Below, piece by piece: positions 23,609 through 32,470 of a DNA stretch of 52,290 bases. The position numbers and the translations under genes were made by a program. The notes under the pieces are model-generated. The model was given only the letters and a program-made list of their open reading frames with translations, did not search any database and was not told the DNA's origin. The stretch is taken from the NCBI RefSeq assembly GCF_000732605.1, contig NZ_JPME01000038.1, positions 1 to 52,290 on the forward strand, written 5' to 3'. Every line of letters begins with the position of its first letter. Position 1 is the first letter of the stretch. The stretch is from Lacrimispora celerecrescens (GTDB taxonomy: Bacteria; Bacillota; Clostridia; Lachnospirales; Lachnospiraceae).

Positions 23609-26026
23609 TTAAATTACCCCTTTTCTTTCAATATTTTTATGTGGTGTGTTTAATCCTTCGGAAAATAATCCGTTGCCTCCTTTTTGGAGATATACATGTT
23701 CGATTCTGGGCAGGAAAATCCCTAATGACTCTTTTAGTACATCCTCTACCGTTTCCACAGGTATAATTGTAAGCTGATTCTTCACTTCCTCCGGTACATC
23801 CTTTAAATCACTTACATTGTCTTTTGGAATCAATACCCTGTTGATACCAGCTCTTTGTGCACCCAGAAGTTTTTCCTTTAAACCTCCAATGGGCAAGACC
23901 GCTCCCCGCAAAGTGATTTCTCCGGTCATGGCTAGCCTTGAATCCACCTTGTTGCCGGTAACAAGAGAGGCCAAAGCAGTAAATAATGCAATTCCGGCTG
24001 AAGGACCATCTTTAGGGACCGCTCCTGACGGAACGTGGATATGAAGGTCTCTTTCTTTAAAATTAAAGGCATTTAAAGGCAGTCTGGATTTTAACAGGCT
24101 TAAGGAAATCTTAGCAGATTCCTTCATCACATCTCCCAGCTTTCCGGTCAATATGACCGCCCCGCTTCCCGGCATATCAGTTGCCTCGATAAAGAGTATT
24201 TCTCCTCCCACCGGAGTCCATGCAAGGCCTGTAACTACTCCCGGAGGATTATCCTGCTGGGCTTTGTCGTGACGGGATACCTGGCTGCCAAGATATTCCT
24301 CCAGATCTTCTGTCTTAATTACAAAAGGCAGCTCCGCTTTTTTGGATACAATTTTTTCCGTTGTGACTCTGGCCAGGCTGGACAGCTGCTTTTTCAGCCC
24401 TCGCACACCGGCTTCCAGCGTGTAATCACTGATAATCTTCTGCAATACTTCATCTTCAATTACCAATTGCTCCTGTTTTAAACCATGTTCTTTAAGGACC
24501 TCTGGGATCAGATGGTTTTTGCCGATATGAAACTTTTCATCTATGGTATAACTGGATATCTGTATGACTTCCATCCGGTCTAAGAGCGGACCTGGAATGC
24601 TTTCCAATGAATTGGCCGTAGCCACGAAGAATACATCGGATAAGTCATAAGGAAGATCCATGTAATGATCGGTAAAGCTGTTGTTCTGCTCCGGATCAAG
24701 AACCTCCAAAAGTGCGCTGGCAGGGTCTCCGCTGAAACCACCGGACATAATCTTATCCACTTCGTCTAACACCATAACAGGATTGGTTTTCCCTGCCTTT
24801 CGGATGCTTTGGATAATTCTTCCCGGCATAGCTCCTACATAAGTTCTACGATGTCCTCTGATTTCCGATTCATCCCGGATGCCGCCCAGACTTAAGCGGA
24901 TATATTTTCTGCCAAGGGCTTCTGCAATGCTTTTTCCAAGGCTTGTTTTTCCGGTTCCCGGCGGCCCTACAAGGAGGAGGATGGAACCTTTTTTAGCCTT
25001 GTTTAACTGCATAACTGCCAGATGCTGAATGATCCTGTCCTTCACCTTTTGCAGCCCGTAATGCTGTTCATCGAGTATCCGTCTTGCCTCGTCAAGATCA
25101 ACGTCCTTAGCCTCTTCCTTTTTCCATGGAAGCTGAACCAAAAGATCCAGATAATTGCGGATCACGTTGTAATCCATCTTATTGGGACCCTGATCATCAA
25201 GCTTAGCCAGTTCTTCAAGAGCTGCCTCTTTGATCTCATCCGGCATACCTGCTTCTTCAATCTTCTTTAAATAATCCGGTTCCTTTTTTCCTTCGTCCTT
25301 TTTGCCTTCACCCAGTTCTTCCTGAATAGCTTTTAACTGTTCTCTAAGTACGGACTCCCTGTAATACCGGTTTGCCTTCTCGGAGAATTTCTCGGAAATC
25401 TCCATCTGCAGCTCGATCATTTCCTTTTGTTTCAGCATGTAATCCAGGAAACGAAGGCTTCTTTCTTTTAAGGACATTTCTAACAGCTCATGCTTTTCAT
25501 CGTTGGTTATCTGAATAAATTGAGACAGATATACGATAATGGAATTCAAATCCTTAAACTCATTGACAATCCGCTGGTACTGTTCTCCTCCTGAAAATTT
25601 GGAGCTTATCTCACTGGTAACGTTTTTGATATAGCCAAGCATCTCGTCACGGCTCTTCTCATCTAAATCATCTTGTTTTTGACTAAGCTCGTATTGGGCA
25701 TAGATAACGCCGTTTTCCATGTGCAGCTCTTTTACATGGATCTGGTCCTCCAGCCTTACGGAAAGCAGAATCCCTTTATCCGTCTGGTCCACTCCAGTGA
25801 CCTCAAAGGTTAAACCAGTCCGGTAAAAATCTTCCTCATTCTTTGGGTTTTTACCAAAATTCTGTTTTAACGGCAAAGCTATTTTTACGGTTTCTTCGTT
25901 TTCCAGATACATCATATGTGTTTCGTCAAGAGCCTCTAAACGAACCGTAGTTACGACGTCAGGCAATAAGACTTTATTGGAAATTGGGAAAACGATTCCT
26001 ATTCTATTTTTATCATGATTGGTCAT
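23609..26026 (-). CDS. lon: ATP-dependent protease Lon
   Basis: The start is the ATG at 26026 after AAAGGA; the ATG at 26068 falls inside the operator. In this 805-residue protein, the N-terminal substrate domain (about 8-200) is followed by a long coiled coil. The AAA+ module has Walker A GPPGTGKTSLGKS and Walker B PVMVLDEVDK. The C-terminal S16 protease domain has the catalytic PKDGPSAG and the downstream lysine region (GGLKEKLLGAQRAG). Lon degrades misfolded and regulatory proteins in the cytosol. An AAGTGAATGTTCATTTA element 29 bp upstream matches one in front of the adjacent tetR gene, so TetR probably represses lon. Confidence 0.95.
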   Translation of the reverse strand: MTNHDKNRIGIVFPISNKVLLPDVVTTVRLEALDETHMMYLENEETVKIALPLKQNFGKNPKNEEDFYRTGLTFEVTGVDQTDKGILLSVRLEDQIHVKELHMENGVIYAQYELSQKQDDLDEKSRDEMLGYIKNVTSEISSKFSGGEQYQRIVNEFKDLNSIIVYLSQFIQITNDEKHELLEMSLKERSLRFLDYMLKQKEMIELQMEISEKFSEKANRYYRESVLREQLKAIQEELGEGKKDEGKKEPDYLKKIEEAGMPDEIKEAALEELAKLDDQGPNKMDYNVIRNYLDLLVQLPWKKEEAKDVDLDEARRILDEQHYGLQKVKDRIIQHLAVMQLNKAKKGSILLLVGPPGTGKTSLGKSIAEALGRKYIRLSLGGIRDESEIRGHRRTYVGAMPGRIIQSIRKAGKTNPVMVLDEVDKIMSGGFSGDPASALLEVLDPEQNNSFTDHYMDLPYDLSDVFFVATANSLESIPGPLLDRMEVIQISSYTIDEKFHIGKNHLIPEVLKEHGLKQEQLVIEDEVLQKIISDYTLEAGVRGLKKQLSSLARVTTEKIVSKKAELPFVIKTEDLEEYLGSQVSRHDKAQQDNPPGVVTGLAWTPVGGEILFIEATDMPGSGAVILTGKLGDVMKESAKISLSLLKSRLPLNAFNFKERDLHIHVPSGAVPKDGPSAGIALFTALASLVTGNKVDSRLAMTGEITLRGAVLPIGGLKEKLLGAQRAGINRVLIPKDNVSDLKDVPEEVKNQLTIIPVETVEDVLKESLGIFLPRIEHVYLQKGGNGLFSEGLNTPHKNIERKGVI

Positions 26027-26054
26027 AGTTTTATCCTTTCTGTGCGTATTCTTT

Positions 26055-26071
26055 AAGTGAATGTTCATTTA
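26055..26071. promoter_or_regulatory. Putative TetR operator in front of lon
   Basis: AAGTGAATGTTCATTTA, with the near-palindrome TGAATG-TTCATTT core, is identical except at one base to the element upstream of tetR at 26730-26746, read on the opposite strand. Confidence 0.65.
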
Positions 26072-26141
26072 ATATGGATTTGTTTTTATGCGAGACATTT
26101 TTTGTAAAATAAATTCACAAAATAATCTCGCTTGTAAAAAC

Positions 26142-26705
26142 CTAAAGCAATATTGCATCCTGTATAATTTGAATCATTTCCTGCAGCAAATCCTCTTTCT
26201 GTGCCTCGTTCTTGCGGTTATCAACAGCAATTGCTTTCACCGGCTGAAAAATGATGGCCAAAAGATTATCCTCTTTGTAATTCCTTATGAGATTACTCCT
26301 CTTCATATCCGACATCAGGCTGTAAATATTACAAATGCCCTTTTTCCCGGAACAGTTGTTGGCCAATGAGGGGCAATTGGAAAATTGCTCCACAAAGCTG
26401 AAGATTTCCTTGTTCTCTAATATATAGTTATAGTAGCTTCGGATGAGCACTTCGATCTGCTGCCGTCCCTCCATCTCCCGTTTTACGCTGTCCAATAAAT
26501 AATCATATATTTCTTCCGAGTATTCCAGGTAAATATCGTGCAGCATATCCTCTTTATTTTCAAAGTAGATATATACCGTTGCCGGCGAAACCCCTGCCAT
26601 CTTAGCGATTTTAGAGACAGAAGTGCCATGGAAGCCCTCCTGCAGGATCAGCTTGATTACTGCTTCCTTTATGCTTTTCACTTTTTCGTCGTCTTTTTTT
26701 CTCAT
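26142..26705 (-). CDS. TetR/AcrR-family transcriptional regulator
   Basis: The 187-residue protein has an N-terminal HTH (about 10-55) with GFHGTSVSKIAKMAGVSPAT and VYIYFENKEDMLHDIY, the canonical TetR signature. The C-terminal ligand domain has four cysteines near the middle (NCPSLANNCSGKKGIC), which might sense thiol or metal stress. AGAGGTGATGGC precedes the ATG. It is upstream of lon on the same strand, and an operator-like element occurs before both genes, implying autorepression and control of lon. The inducer is unknown. Confidence 0.88.
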   Translation of the reverse strand: MRKKDDEKVKSIKEAVIKLILQEGFHGTSVSKIAKMAGVSPATVYIYFENKEDMLHDIYLEYSEEIYDYLLDSVKREMEGRQQIEVLIRSYYNYILENKEIFSFVEQFSNCPSLANNCSGKKGICNIYSLMSDMKRSNLIRNYKEDNLLAIIFQPVKAIAVDNRKNEAQKEDLLQEMIQIIQDAILL

Positions 26706-26729
26706 GCCATCACCTCTATATTTTTATAA

Positions 26730-26746
26730 TAAATGATCATTCACTT
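26730..26746. promoter_or_regulatory. Putative TetR operator in front of tetR
   Basis: Minus-strand AAGTGAATGATCATTTA contains the perfect palindrome AATGATCATT and matches 16 of 17 bases of the element upstream of lon. Confidence 0.65.
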
Positions 26747-26836
26747 ATTGTCAACTATTTTTTTTAATTTTCAAGATCAAATCATAGTATCCCTATCTGA
26801 AATGCGGATTTGCATAGCATAACAGCTTTTTGACAT

Positions 26837-26887
26837 GAAAAATGAGTCTTGATAATGACTTTTCAGGCCATTCAAGACTCATTTTTC
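26837..26887. terminator. Terminator upstream of tetR
   Basis: The 16-bp stem gaaaaatgagtcttga/tcaagactcatttttc lies in the 339-bp gap 26706-27044, consistent with ending the leftward PTS/trpA-like transcript before tetR. I see no gene in the rest of the gap. Confidence 0.7.
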
Positions 26888-27044
26888 GTACATTCCTTTT
26901 TGACAGACCTATTTTACAGCACTCTGTCTTTTTTTGTATCATGATCATGCAGGCAGCATGGAGTTGAATACTAAAATCATGTCTGCCCTCTTCTCTGCTA
27001 TATATAACACTCCCCTTGTTATTTTAGCAGGTTGGAAGACCAGC

Positions 27045-27743
27045 CTATGCATCGGCTTTCTTAAACTCTTCCAGATAAGCATTCAAAGCATCCATTCCTC
27101 CAAGTTGGTAACGCTTTATGAACTCCGTCCCTATGATGGCACCATCGGCGCCATTTTTCATGACTTCCTTCACATCCTCAGCGGATTTAATCCCAAAGCC
27201 TACATAGGCCGGTGTCTTTGAAACAGATTTTACTTTTTTTACAACATCAACGTATTCCGTAGGAAGCTTATCAAACGAACCGGTTTTCCCTTCTCCGGAA
27301 ACGATATAGGCAAACAGGTCATTATGCTCCAGAGCCTTTGCTATGCCCTCATCATCAAGGGACCGCCCAAGCACAGTGATCTGATTTGGAAAGGTTCCGG
27401 TTGGATATTCTCCATCCACACACAGAAAACCGTCATATAAATCTTTCGGTACATCGGTAAGGCAAAAATTTTCAACGCCTTCCTTATAAGTCATTAACAC
27501 AACTTTAAACGTGAAACGCCTGCGGATTTCTTCCAGCGTGTGTATCACATCGGCTGAGCTTATCGTTTGCTCCAACGCTTCTTGATGAGTCTGCCTTATC
27601 ACAGCTCCGTCCACAAAAGGATTGCCAACCGGTATGCCGATTTCCACATAACCGGCCTTTTCATGATCCAATAGCTCTAATATCTGAAAAAAGGTTTCCC
27701 TGTCCGGATAATGCAAAGTAAGGTAAAACACTAAATTTTTCAT
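27045..27743 (-). CDS. TrpA-like (tryptophan synthase alpha-type) TIM-barrel lyase in a PTS operon
   Basis: The 232-residue protein is clearly TrpA-related: VEIGIPVGNPFVDGAVIRQ aligns with the catalytic loop, and E34 and D45 keep the 11-residue spacing of Glu49/Asp60 in TrpA. GFGIKSAEDVKEVMKNGADGAIIGT matches the phosphate-binding end. It is about 30 residues shorter than typical TrpA, and there is no trpB or other trp gene nearby. The ATG overlaps the stop of the PTS IIC gene (TAATG). It probably cleaves the phosphorylated PTS product in a TrpA-like retro-aldol reaction, rather than making tryptophan; this is inference. An alternative is a second trpA recruited to an unrelated pathway. Confidence 0.8.
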   Translation of the reverse strand: MKNLVFYLTLHYPDRETFFQILELLDHEKAGYVEIGIPVGNPFVDGAVIRQTHQEALEQTISSADVIHTLEEIRRRFTFKVVLMTYKEGVENFCLTDVPKDLYDGFLCVDGEYPTGTFPNQITVLGRSLDDEGIAKALEHNDLFAYIVSGEGKTGSFDKLPTEYVDVVKKVKSVSKTPAYVGFGIKSAEDVKEVMKNGADGAIIGTEFIKRYQLGGMDALNAYLEEFKKADA

Positions 27744-29023
27744 TAAATGCCTCCAAACAACTTAAGCATCCAGCCTAAGATCGGACCATAGAAGGAATAA
27801 TCTGTCTCGCTTAAAATACGCATTATCGGCGCATACGTTCCAATCATAGGCAGAAGCAGAGCCTGTCCGAAAATAAGAATCAAACCGTTTACAAAGGAGC
27901 CGATAATTGCACCTCTGCGTCCGCCGTGGGCATTTCCGAAGATGGCTGTTACCGCACCGGTGAAAAAGGTGGGGATCAGAGCGGGGAACACCACGATCGG
28001 ATAATTGATAAATCCAAGAATCATCATACCGATCAGACCGGCGATTAAGCTGGTCAGGAAGCCCAATATCACGGAATTAGGATAATTGGGGAAAAGCAGA
28101 GGGATATCAAGCCCTGGTACGGAATTGGGTATGATCTTATTGGCAAAGCCGTGGAATGCGGAAATGATCTCAGAAAGCATCATTCTTACACCTGTTATAA
28201 TAACTGTGATCCACATACCGAAGGATAAACCTCGTAAAAAGCTGAATACAACGATATCCTGTCCGCCGGTAATGTTTTCAAGCATCCAGGCCGGGCCGGC
28301 AATAAGGCTTATGATCAAAAAGAGAACCGTCATAACAATGGTTAAGGAAATGGTCATCTCTCTTAAGAAATTAAGCTTCTTTGGAACATTTAAGTTTTCA
28401 AGATCATGTTCCTTGTTCCCAAATGCTTTGGCAAGCAGGGAAGAAATCAGGATTCCGATGGAACTGGAATGGGCAAGGGTAAAGCCCTCTCCTCCCTTTA
28501 CTTCCTTCATAAATACTGCCACATAAGCGCAGGAAAAGGTCATATATAAGCCTAACAATATGGAACCGATTATTACAAGCGGTACAAAAGCCAAATTGGT
28601 TCCGAATTTTAACAGCGCCGCAATCAATCCAGCATAGAAGAAGGATACATGGGCTGATAAATGCACATATTTAAAGCGTGTAAATCTTGCCAGCAAAAGG
28701 TTCACCAGAAAGCCCAGTGCAAAGATCAACGCCATCTCCGTACCGATCCCGGTAAGGCTTTCGGCTTGAGCCGCACCAATATCCACTGACACAGGCGGCA
28801 TATTGAATATCTTTGAAATCATTCCCTGCAAAGGCAGCAGGGACATTCCGAGGGTCTGCCCTCCTACGTTGATCATGGTAAAGCCGATCATCGTCTTAAT
28901 CACGCTGGGTAGGATCTGATCCCAGGTTTTCTTCTGGGCAACCATACCGGCGATCACAACAATTCCTATAATGAAAACAGCCTGGCTGAAAACATTATTA
29001 ATCAAATACATTACTACTCCCAT
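27743..29023 (-). CDS. PTS ascorbate/galactitol-type permease EIIC (SgaT/UlaA family)
   Basis: The 426-residue membrane protein has about 11 hydrophobic segments. It carries UlaA-family features: an opening INNVFSQAVFIIGIVVIAGM, GFTMINVGGQTL, VPGLDIPLLFPNYPNSVILGF and GNAHGGRRGAIIGSFVNG. UlaA-type EIIC proteins import and phosphorylate L-ascorbate or other sugar acids and pentitols. GGGAG precedes the ATG. The matching IIB lies 37 bp upstream and a TrpA-like enzyme overlaps the 3' end. The carbohydrate carried is not known. Confidence 0.88.
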   Translation of the reverse strand: MGVVMYLINNVFSQAVFIIGIVVIAGMVAQKKTWDQILPSVIKTMIGFTMINVGGQTLGMSLLPLQGMISKIFNMPPVSVDIGAAQAESLTGIGTEMALIFALGFLVNLLLARFTRFKYVHLSAHVSFFYAGLIAALLKFGTNLAFVPLVIIGSILLGLYMTFSCAYVAVFMKEVKGGEGFTLAHSSSIGILISSLLAKAFGNKEHDLENLNVPKKLNFLREMTISLTIVMTVLFLIISLIAGPAWMLENITGGQDIVVFSFLRGLSFGMWITVIITGVRMMLSEIISAFHGFANKIIPNSVPGLDIPLLFPNYPNSVILGFLTSLIAGLIGMMILGFINYPIVVFPALIPTFFTGAVTAIFGNAHGGRRGAIIGSFVNGLILIFGQALLLPMIGTYAPIMRILSETDYSFYGPILGWMLKLFGGI

Positions 29024-29060
29024 TTTTCTCTCCCTTCTAAGGCTGCCATCAGCCTCCCGA

Positions 29061-29336
29061 TTATCTCTTGTTTATTGCCTCAAGAAGCTGTTCTTTTAAA
29101 TACTGCTTATCCATCATATTGTCGATCCGGATAATGTGCGCCTTAGAATCTCTTAAAACATCGGCAAAATCTGAAGTCGTAATTAGAATATCATAGGAAT
29201 CCGGGCTGACGGAACCGATATCAGAAGCATCTACGGTTGCTTCAATCTTCTCTGCATCAAGGATCTGCTGGGTAAACAGGCGAAGCATCATGGAGCTTCC
29301 TACTCCCGCACCACATACTGTAACAATTTTTAACAT
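29061..29336 (-). CDS. PTS EIIB component (SgaB/UlaB family)
   Basis: The 91-residue cytosolic protein opens MLKIVTVCGAGVGSSMML, with C8 the phosphorylated cysteine of PTS_IIB domains, and continues with TVDASDIGSV and ITTSDFADVL. It passes phosphate from EIIA to the sugar at the EIIC protein encoded next. Its start overlaps the end of the regulator gene by 7 bp. Confidence 0.9.
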   Translation of the reverse strand: MLKIVTVCGAGVGSSMMLRLFTQQILDAEKIEATVDASDIGSVSPDSYDILITTSDFADVLRDSKAHIIRIDNMMDKQYLKEQLLEAINKR

Positions 29337-31366
29337 AGTGAATCCCCCTTTATGATCTGTAATATTTCCTCTGCGGAATCCGCATTGGTTATTTCATTTA
29401 CCTTTTTCTCGTCCATTAAAATGTCCGCAAGCTCGGTAAGCGCTTTTAAATGTGATTGATGGTCAATGGCACAAAGGCCGACCACGATTTTAACCGGATC
29501 GTTTTTCGGATGTCCGAAAACAACGGGCTCTTTTAGTGTTACAATGCTCAGGCCGATATCCAGTGCGCCTTCCTCAGGTCTGGCGTGTGGCATTGCGATT
29601 CCAGGTGAGATGACGATATAGGTTCCATTCACCTCAACATTTTTTAGCATTGCCTGGATGTAAGACTCATCTGCCAGTCCCCTATCTACAAGGAGCCTGC
29701 CGCTTTCCGTAACGGCCTCATCTCGATTGGCCGCCTCAAATTTTGCTTTAATTAAATCTGTAGTCAAAATTTCTTTTAACATCGGTTGATATATTCCTTT
29801 CTTTGGTTGCGAATTTTCTGTAATTCCCAAATAAATACTCAATTCATTTTTTAAAGGAGCTAGCTTTTGTTCTTCAATCTCCACATATTTGCCAATAATG
29901 TTCATCACCTCTGAGATATGGATCCTGGCAGTGAGAAACGATAATTGGCTTTGTATTTCCTTTATGTCATAGTCTGATAAATAAGGACTTACCTTTAGTA
30001 CCTTTGTGTCCTTCCATTTAAACGGAACCGTGGATATAATCAGGTCCGGAACGTGCTCTTTCAGCCATAGTGCCGCATTTCTGACACTGAATGTTCCCAA
30101 TATATTCACATGGAAAATGGCCTGCAGCCTGCTTTTTAATATCTCAGAGGTACTGATCCCTGCATTGCAGACGATGATGACATTCGGCGTCCTTCGGATC
30201 TGTTTTTCATTTCGTTCGATTACTGAAGCAAAAAACAACGTGAAATAGGATATCTCATGCTCATTAAAATGAACTTTCAGCTTTTCCTCAAGCACCTTTA
30301 CGCCTTTTGCAACCGCAATGTTAAGTTGGGAGAAATTCTCCAGAACATAGCTCAACAATGGATTTTCCGCCCATTCCCCAGCCAAAGCCCGCTTATAAGC
30401 AGGACGCAGATGATTGAGCAATCCCTCATAAAGCTTGGAATCGGTGCGGAACGCTTCAAACGGGTATTCTTGTGCCACGGCATCGATAAACTGATTCGTA
30501 ACCAGATTAAATGGCAGCCATTTTTCGGATAGCAGCTCCTCGGATTTTACGACCGATGCTTCTGCCAGTTTATTTGCCAGATAAAAGCAATCATCAAGAG
30601 ATACTTCCCTGCCGAATATTTCCTCAATCTCCCCGTGCCGCTCTACAAATGCCTTTTCTTCTCTCGTTAAAACATCCCTGGGTCCTTCGGTAAAAGCCTT
30701 TCCGATGGAGATCCTTGCATAAGTGACATAACATGCGATCAACATACGGTTAAATGATACGTCGCTTAGTTCTACATTAAGCTGTCTGGCTACATCATCG
30801 AGAAAAGCCTCACAGGAATACAGAATCTGCATATCTTCTTTTCCTGCTCTGTCCTCAAAGAACAGCGGATCTTCACTGATTGAAAGAATCAATAGATTTC
30901 TGATGTTTTGTTCCTTACCGGAGATCCGGTACCCCTTAAAGGGCGTGGACTCTACTGCAATGGAATGAAAGCTGAGCATTTCCCTTACTTCCTTTAAATC
31001 GCCGATGAGGGTGTTTCTTGATATATCAAGATCCTTTAACAGGTCATCCACCGTGAACTGATCGCCGGACAAAAGAATGGATGTGGCGATCCGCAGGCGC
31101 CGGATTCTTAAATTCGATAGAATAAAAGCCGGGGTTGAATGGATCAGACTTTCAAACTCAATCATCAACGGTTCCGTATAAAACATCTTCCCCTTATCTG
31201 CATTGATTTCAGGGTATCCGGAAGCCTCCAGTAATTCATTTAATTTTTTTATATCACTGTAAATAGTCCTGCTGCTTACAGAAAACTGCTGTGCCAGTTC
31301 CCGTACGGTAAACTCACGATTGCTCTGGCATACAAGGTGGAATATTTCTAAAAGTCGGTTTTCCAT
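29330..31366 (-). CDS. BglG/MtlR-type PRD regulator with fused EIIB and EIIA domains
   Basis: The start is the ATG at 31366 after AAAGGAGG. In the 678-residue protein, the N-terminal HTH domains (FTVRELAQQFSVSSRTIYSDI; TVDDLLKDLDISRNTLIGDL) are followed by two PTS regulation domains, an EIIB-like domain (VIIVCNAGISTSEILKSRL) and a C-terminal EIIA-2 domain. The EIIA domain has MPHARPEEG, its His being the phosphorylation site. Such regulators activate their PTS operon according to its phosphorylation state. No separate EIIA gene is present, so this domain may also phosphorylate the EIIB protein; that is inference. It is first in a four-gene operon. Confidence 0.9.
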   Translation of the reverse strand: MENRLLEIFHLVCQSNREFTVRELAQQFSVSSRTIYSDIKKLNELLEASGYPEINADKGKMFYTEPLMIEFESLIHSTPAFILSNLRIRRLRIATSILLSGDQFTVDDLLKDLDISRNTLIGDLKEVREMLSFHSIAVESTPFKGYRISGKEQNIRNLLILSISEDPLFFEDRAGKEDMQILYSCEAFLDDVARQLNVELSDVSFNRMLIACYVTYARISIGKAFTEGPRDVLTREEKAFVERHGEIEEIFGREVSLDDCFYLANKLAEASVVKSEELLSEKWLPFNLVTNQFIDAVAQEYPFEAFRTDSKLYEGLLNHLRPAYKRALAGEWAENPLLSYVLENFSQLNIAVAKGVKVLEEKLKVHFNEHEISYFTLFFASVIERNEKQIRRTPNVIIVCNAGISTSEILKSRLQAIFHVNILGTFSVRNAALWLKEHVPDLIISTVPFKWKDTKVLKVSPYLSDYDIKEIQSQLSFLTARIHISEVMNIIGKYVEIEEQKLAPLKNELSIYLGITENSQPKKGIYQPMLKEILTTDLIKAKFEAANRDEAVTESGRLLVDRGLADESYIQAMLKNVEVNGTYIVISPGIAMPHARPEEGALDIGLSIVTLKEPVVFGHPKNDPVKIVVGLCAIDHQSHLKALTELADILMDEKKVNEITNADSAEEILQIIKGDSLC

Positions 31367-31476
31367 GGTTTCCTCCTTTATGTGATAAGTATAGCATTCC
31401 ATTGAAATCATCAGCAAATCCAATTTGCTTCACTTTTTTTGAATGGATAGGTATATGGCGGGTTATCTATTACAAA

Positions 31477-31521
31477 AATAAGCATTAAGGCGCGGGGATT
31501 ACTCTCACCTTAATGCTTATT
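31477..31521. terminator. Bidirectional-type terminator before the PTS operon
   Basis: The 14-bp stem aataagcattaagg/ccttaatgcttatt is flanked by A/T-rich sequence (attatatttatttttt on the right). On the minus strand it follows no gene within the PTS operon. It may insulate the wall-repeat gene (stop at 31559) as its leftward terminator. Confidence 0.7.
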
Positions 31522-31558
31522 TATTAATTATATTTATTTTTTGAAAGTTTGCAATGGA

Positions 31559-32410
31559 TTATCTTAATACGCCGTTTTCATCGGGAATAAATGTCTTGGC
31601 CGTTGTAAGCATGCGGCCATCTTTTTGAAGATAGTATGTTTTGCCCTCCAGGGTGATGAATCCTGTTTGCATAACTCCACTGTCAGGATCTAAGTAATAC
31701 CAGTCACCGTTATCATTCAGCCAGCCCGTATATAATAAGCCATTGATATCATAGAAATACCAGTTACCGTCTTTTTTTATCCAGCCGGTTTGCATATCCG
31801 ATGTGCCGGAATTTGGGAATACCATGATTTTTGAAATCGTATTATCCTTTGACCAGACCAGGCAATTACGCCCTTTTGACAGGTCATGGACCGTAACAAT
31901 GTTACGGGTTAAGTATGGAAACAAATTACTTTGTTCTGTTATCCTGTATTGTTTCCCTGTATCAGAAGTAAGGATACCTGTCTGCCCATCTGAATTTATG
32001 GACATAGACGCTACTGTTATGTATTCCGGAACCTGATAGTCAGCTGGGACTTTACATAGTACAGTAAAGGCATTTGACATGGGCGGTAGACTAAGGGTCA
32101 TAACCGGACTAATGTCAGCGTAGATAAATTCTCCTTCCTGTATTTGATCAACTGCAGCTGGATCTCCGCTGACGGAGTTTAAAATCTTTGTCTCAGAGGA
32201 AAGGTTTAAAATGATTTCCTGACCTGCACCGGCACCGTCTTTCCTTATCATACGGAGTCTGTTTTCAGAAACCTGGGTTACTGTTCCGTAAATACGTATA
32301 GAGCTTGGCAATGAAACCTGTTCCTCTGCTTGTGTTGTAAAAGCACTCGCTGATAGGACTAATGCGAAAGAGCTTATACCGGTTAACAATAACTTTAAAA
32401 ATTTTTTCAA
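31559..32410 (-). CDS. Secreted protein with cell-wall-binding (choline-binding-like) repeats
   Basis: The start is the TTG at 32410, with GGAGG 7 nt upstream, giving a proper signal peptide (KKFLKLLLTGISSFALVLSA). The longer open frame adds 20 non-signal residues without a ribosome binding site. In the 283-residue product, the middle region (about 30-200) has an OB-like pattern (IYGTVTQVSENRLRMIRKDG). The C-terminus carries aromatic repeats TGWIKKDGNWYFYD, TGWLNDNGDWYYLD and TGFITLEGKTYYLQ, which are wall-anchoring CW_binding_1-type units. It is probably extracellular and held on the cell wall; no catalytic domain is recognisable. Confidence 0.82.
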   Translation of the reverse strand: MKKFLKLLLTGISSFALVLSASAFTTQAEEQVSLPSSIRIYGTVTQVSENRLRMIRKDGAGAGQEIILNLSSETKILNSVSGDPAAVDQIQEGEFIYADISPVMTLSLPPMSNAFTVLCKVPADYQVPEYITVASMSINSDGQTGILTSDTGKQYRITEQSNLFPYLTRNIVTVHDLSKGRNCLVWSKDNTISKIMVFPNSGTSDMQTGWIKKDGNWYFYDINGLLYTGWLNDNGDWYYLDPDSGVMQTGFITLEGKTYYLQKDGRMLTTAKTFIPDENGVLR

Positions 32411-32470
32411 AATTTGTCCTCCTTCATTTTTTATAATACAATTATAACAGCAGAATCCAGATTTTGGCAT

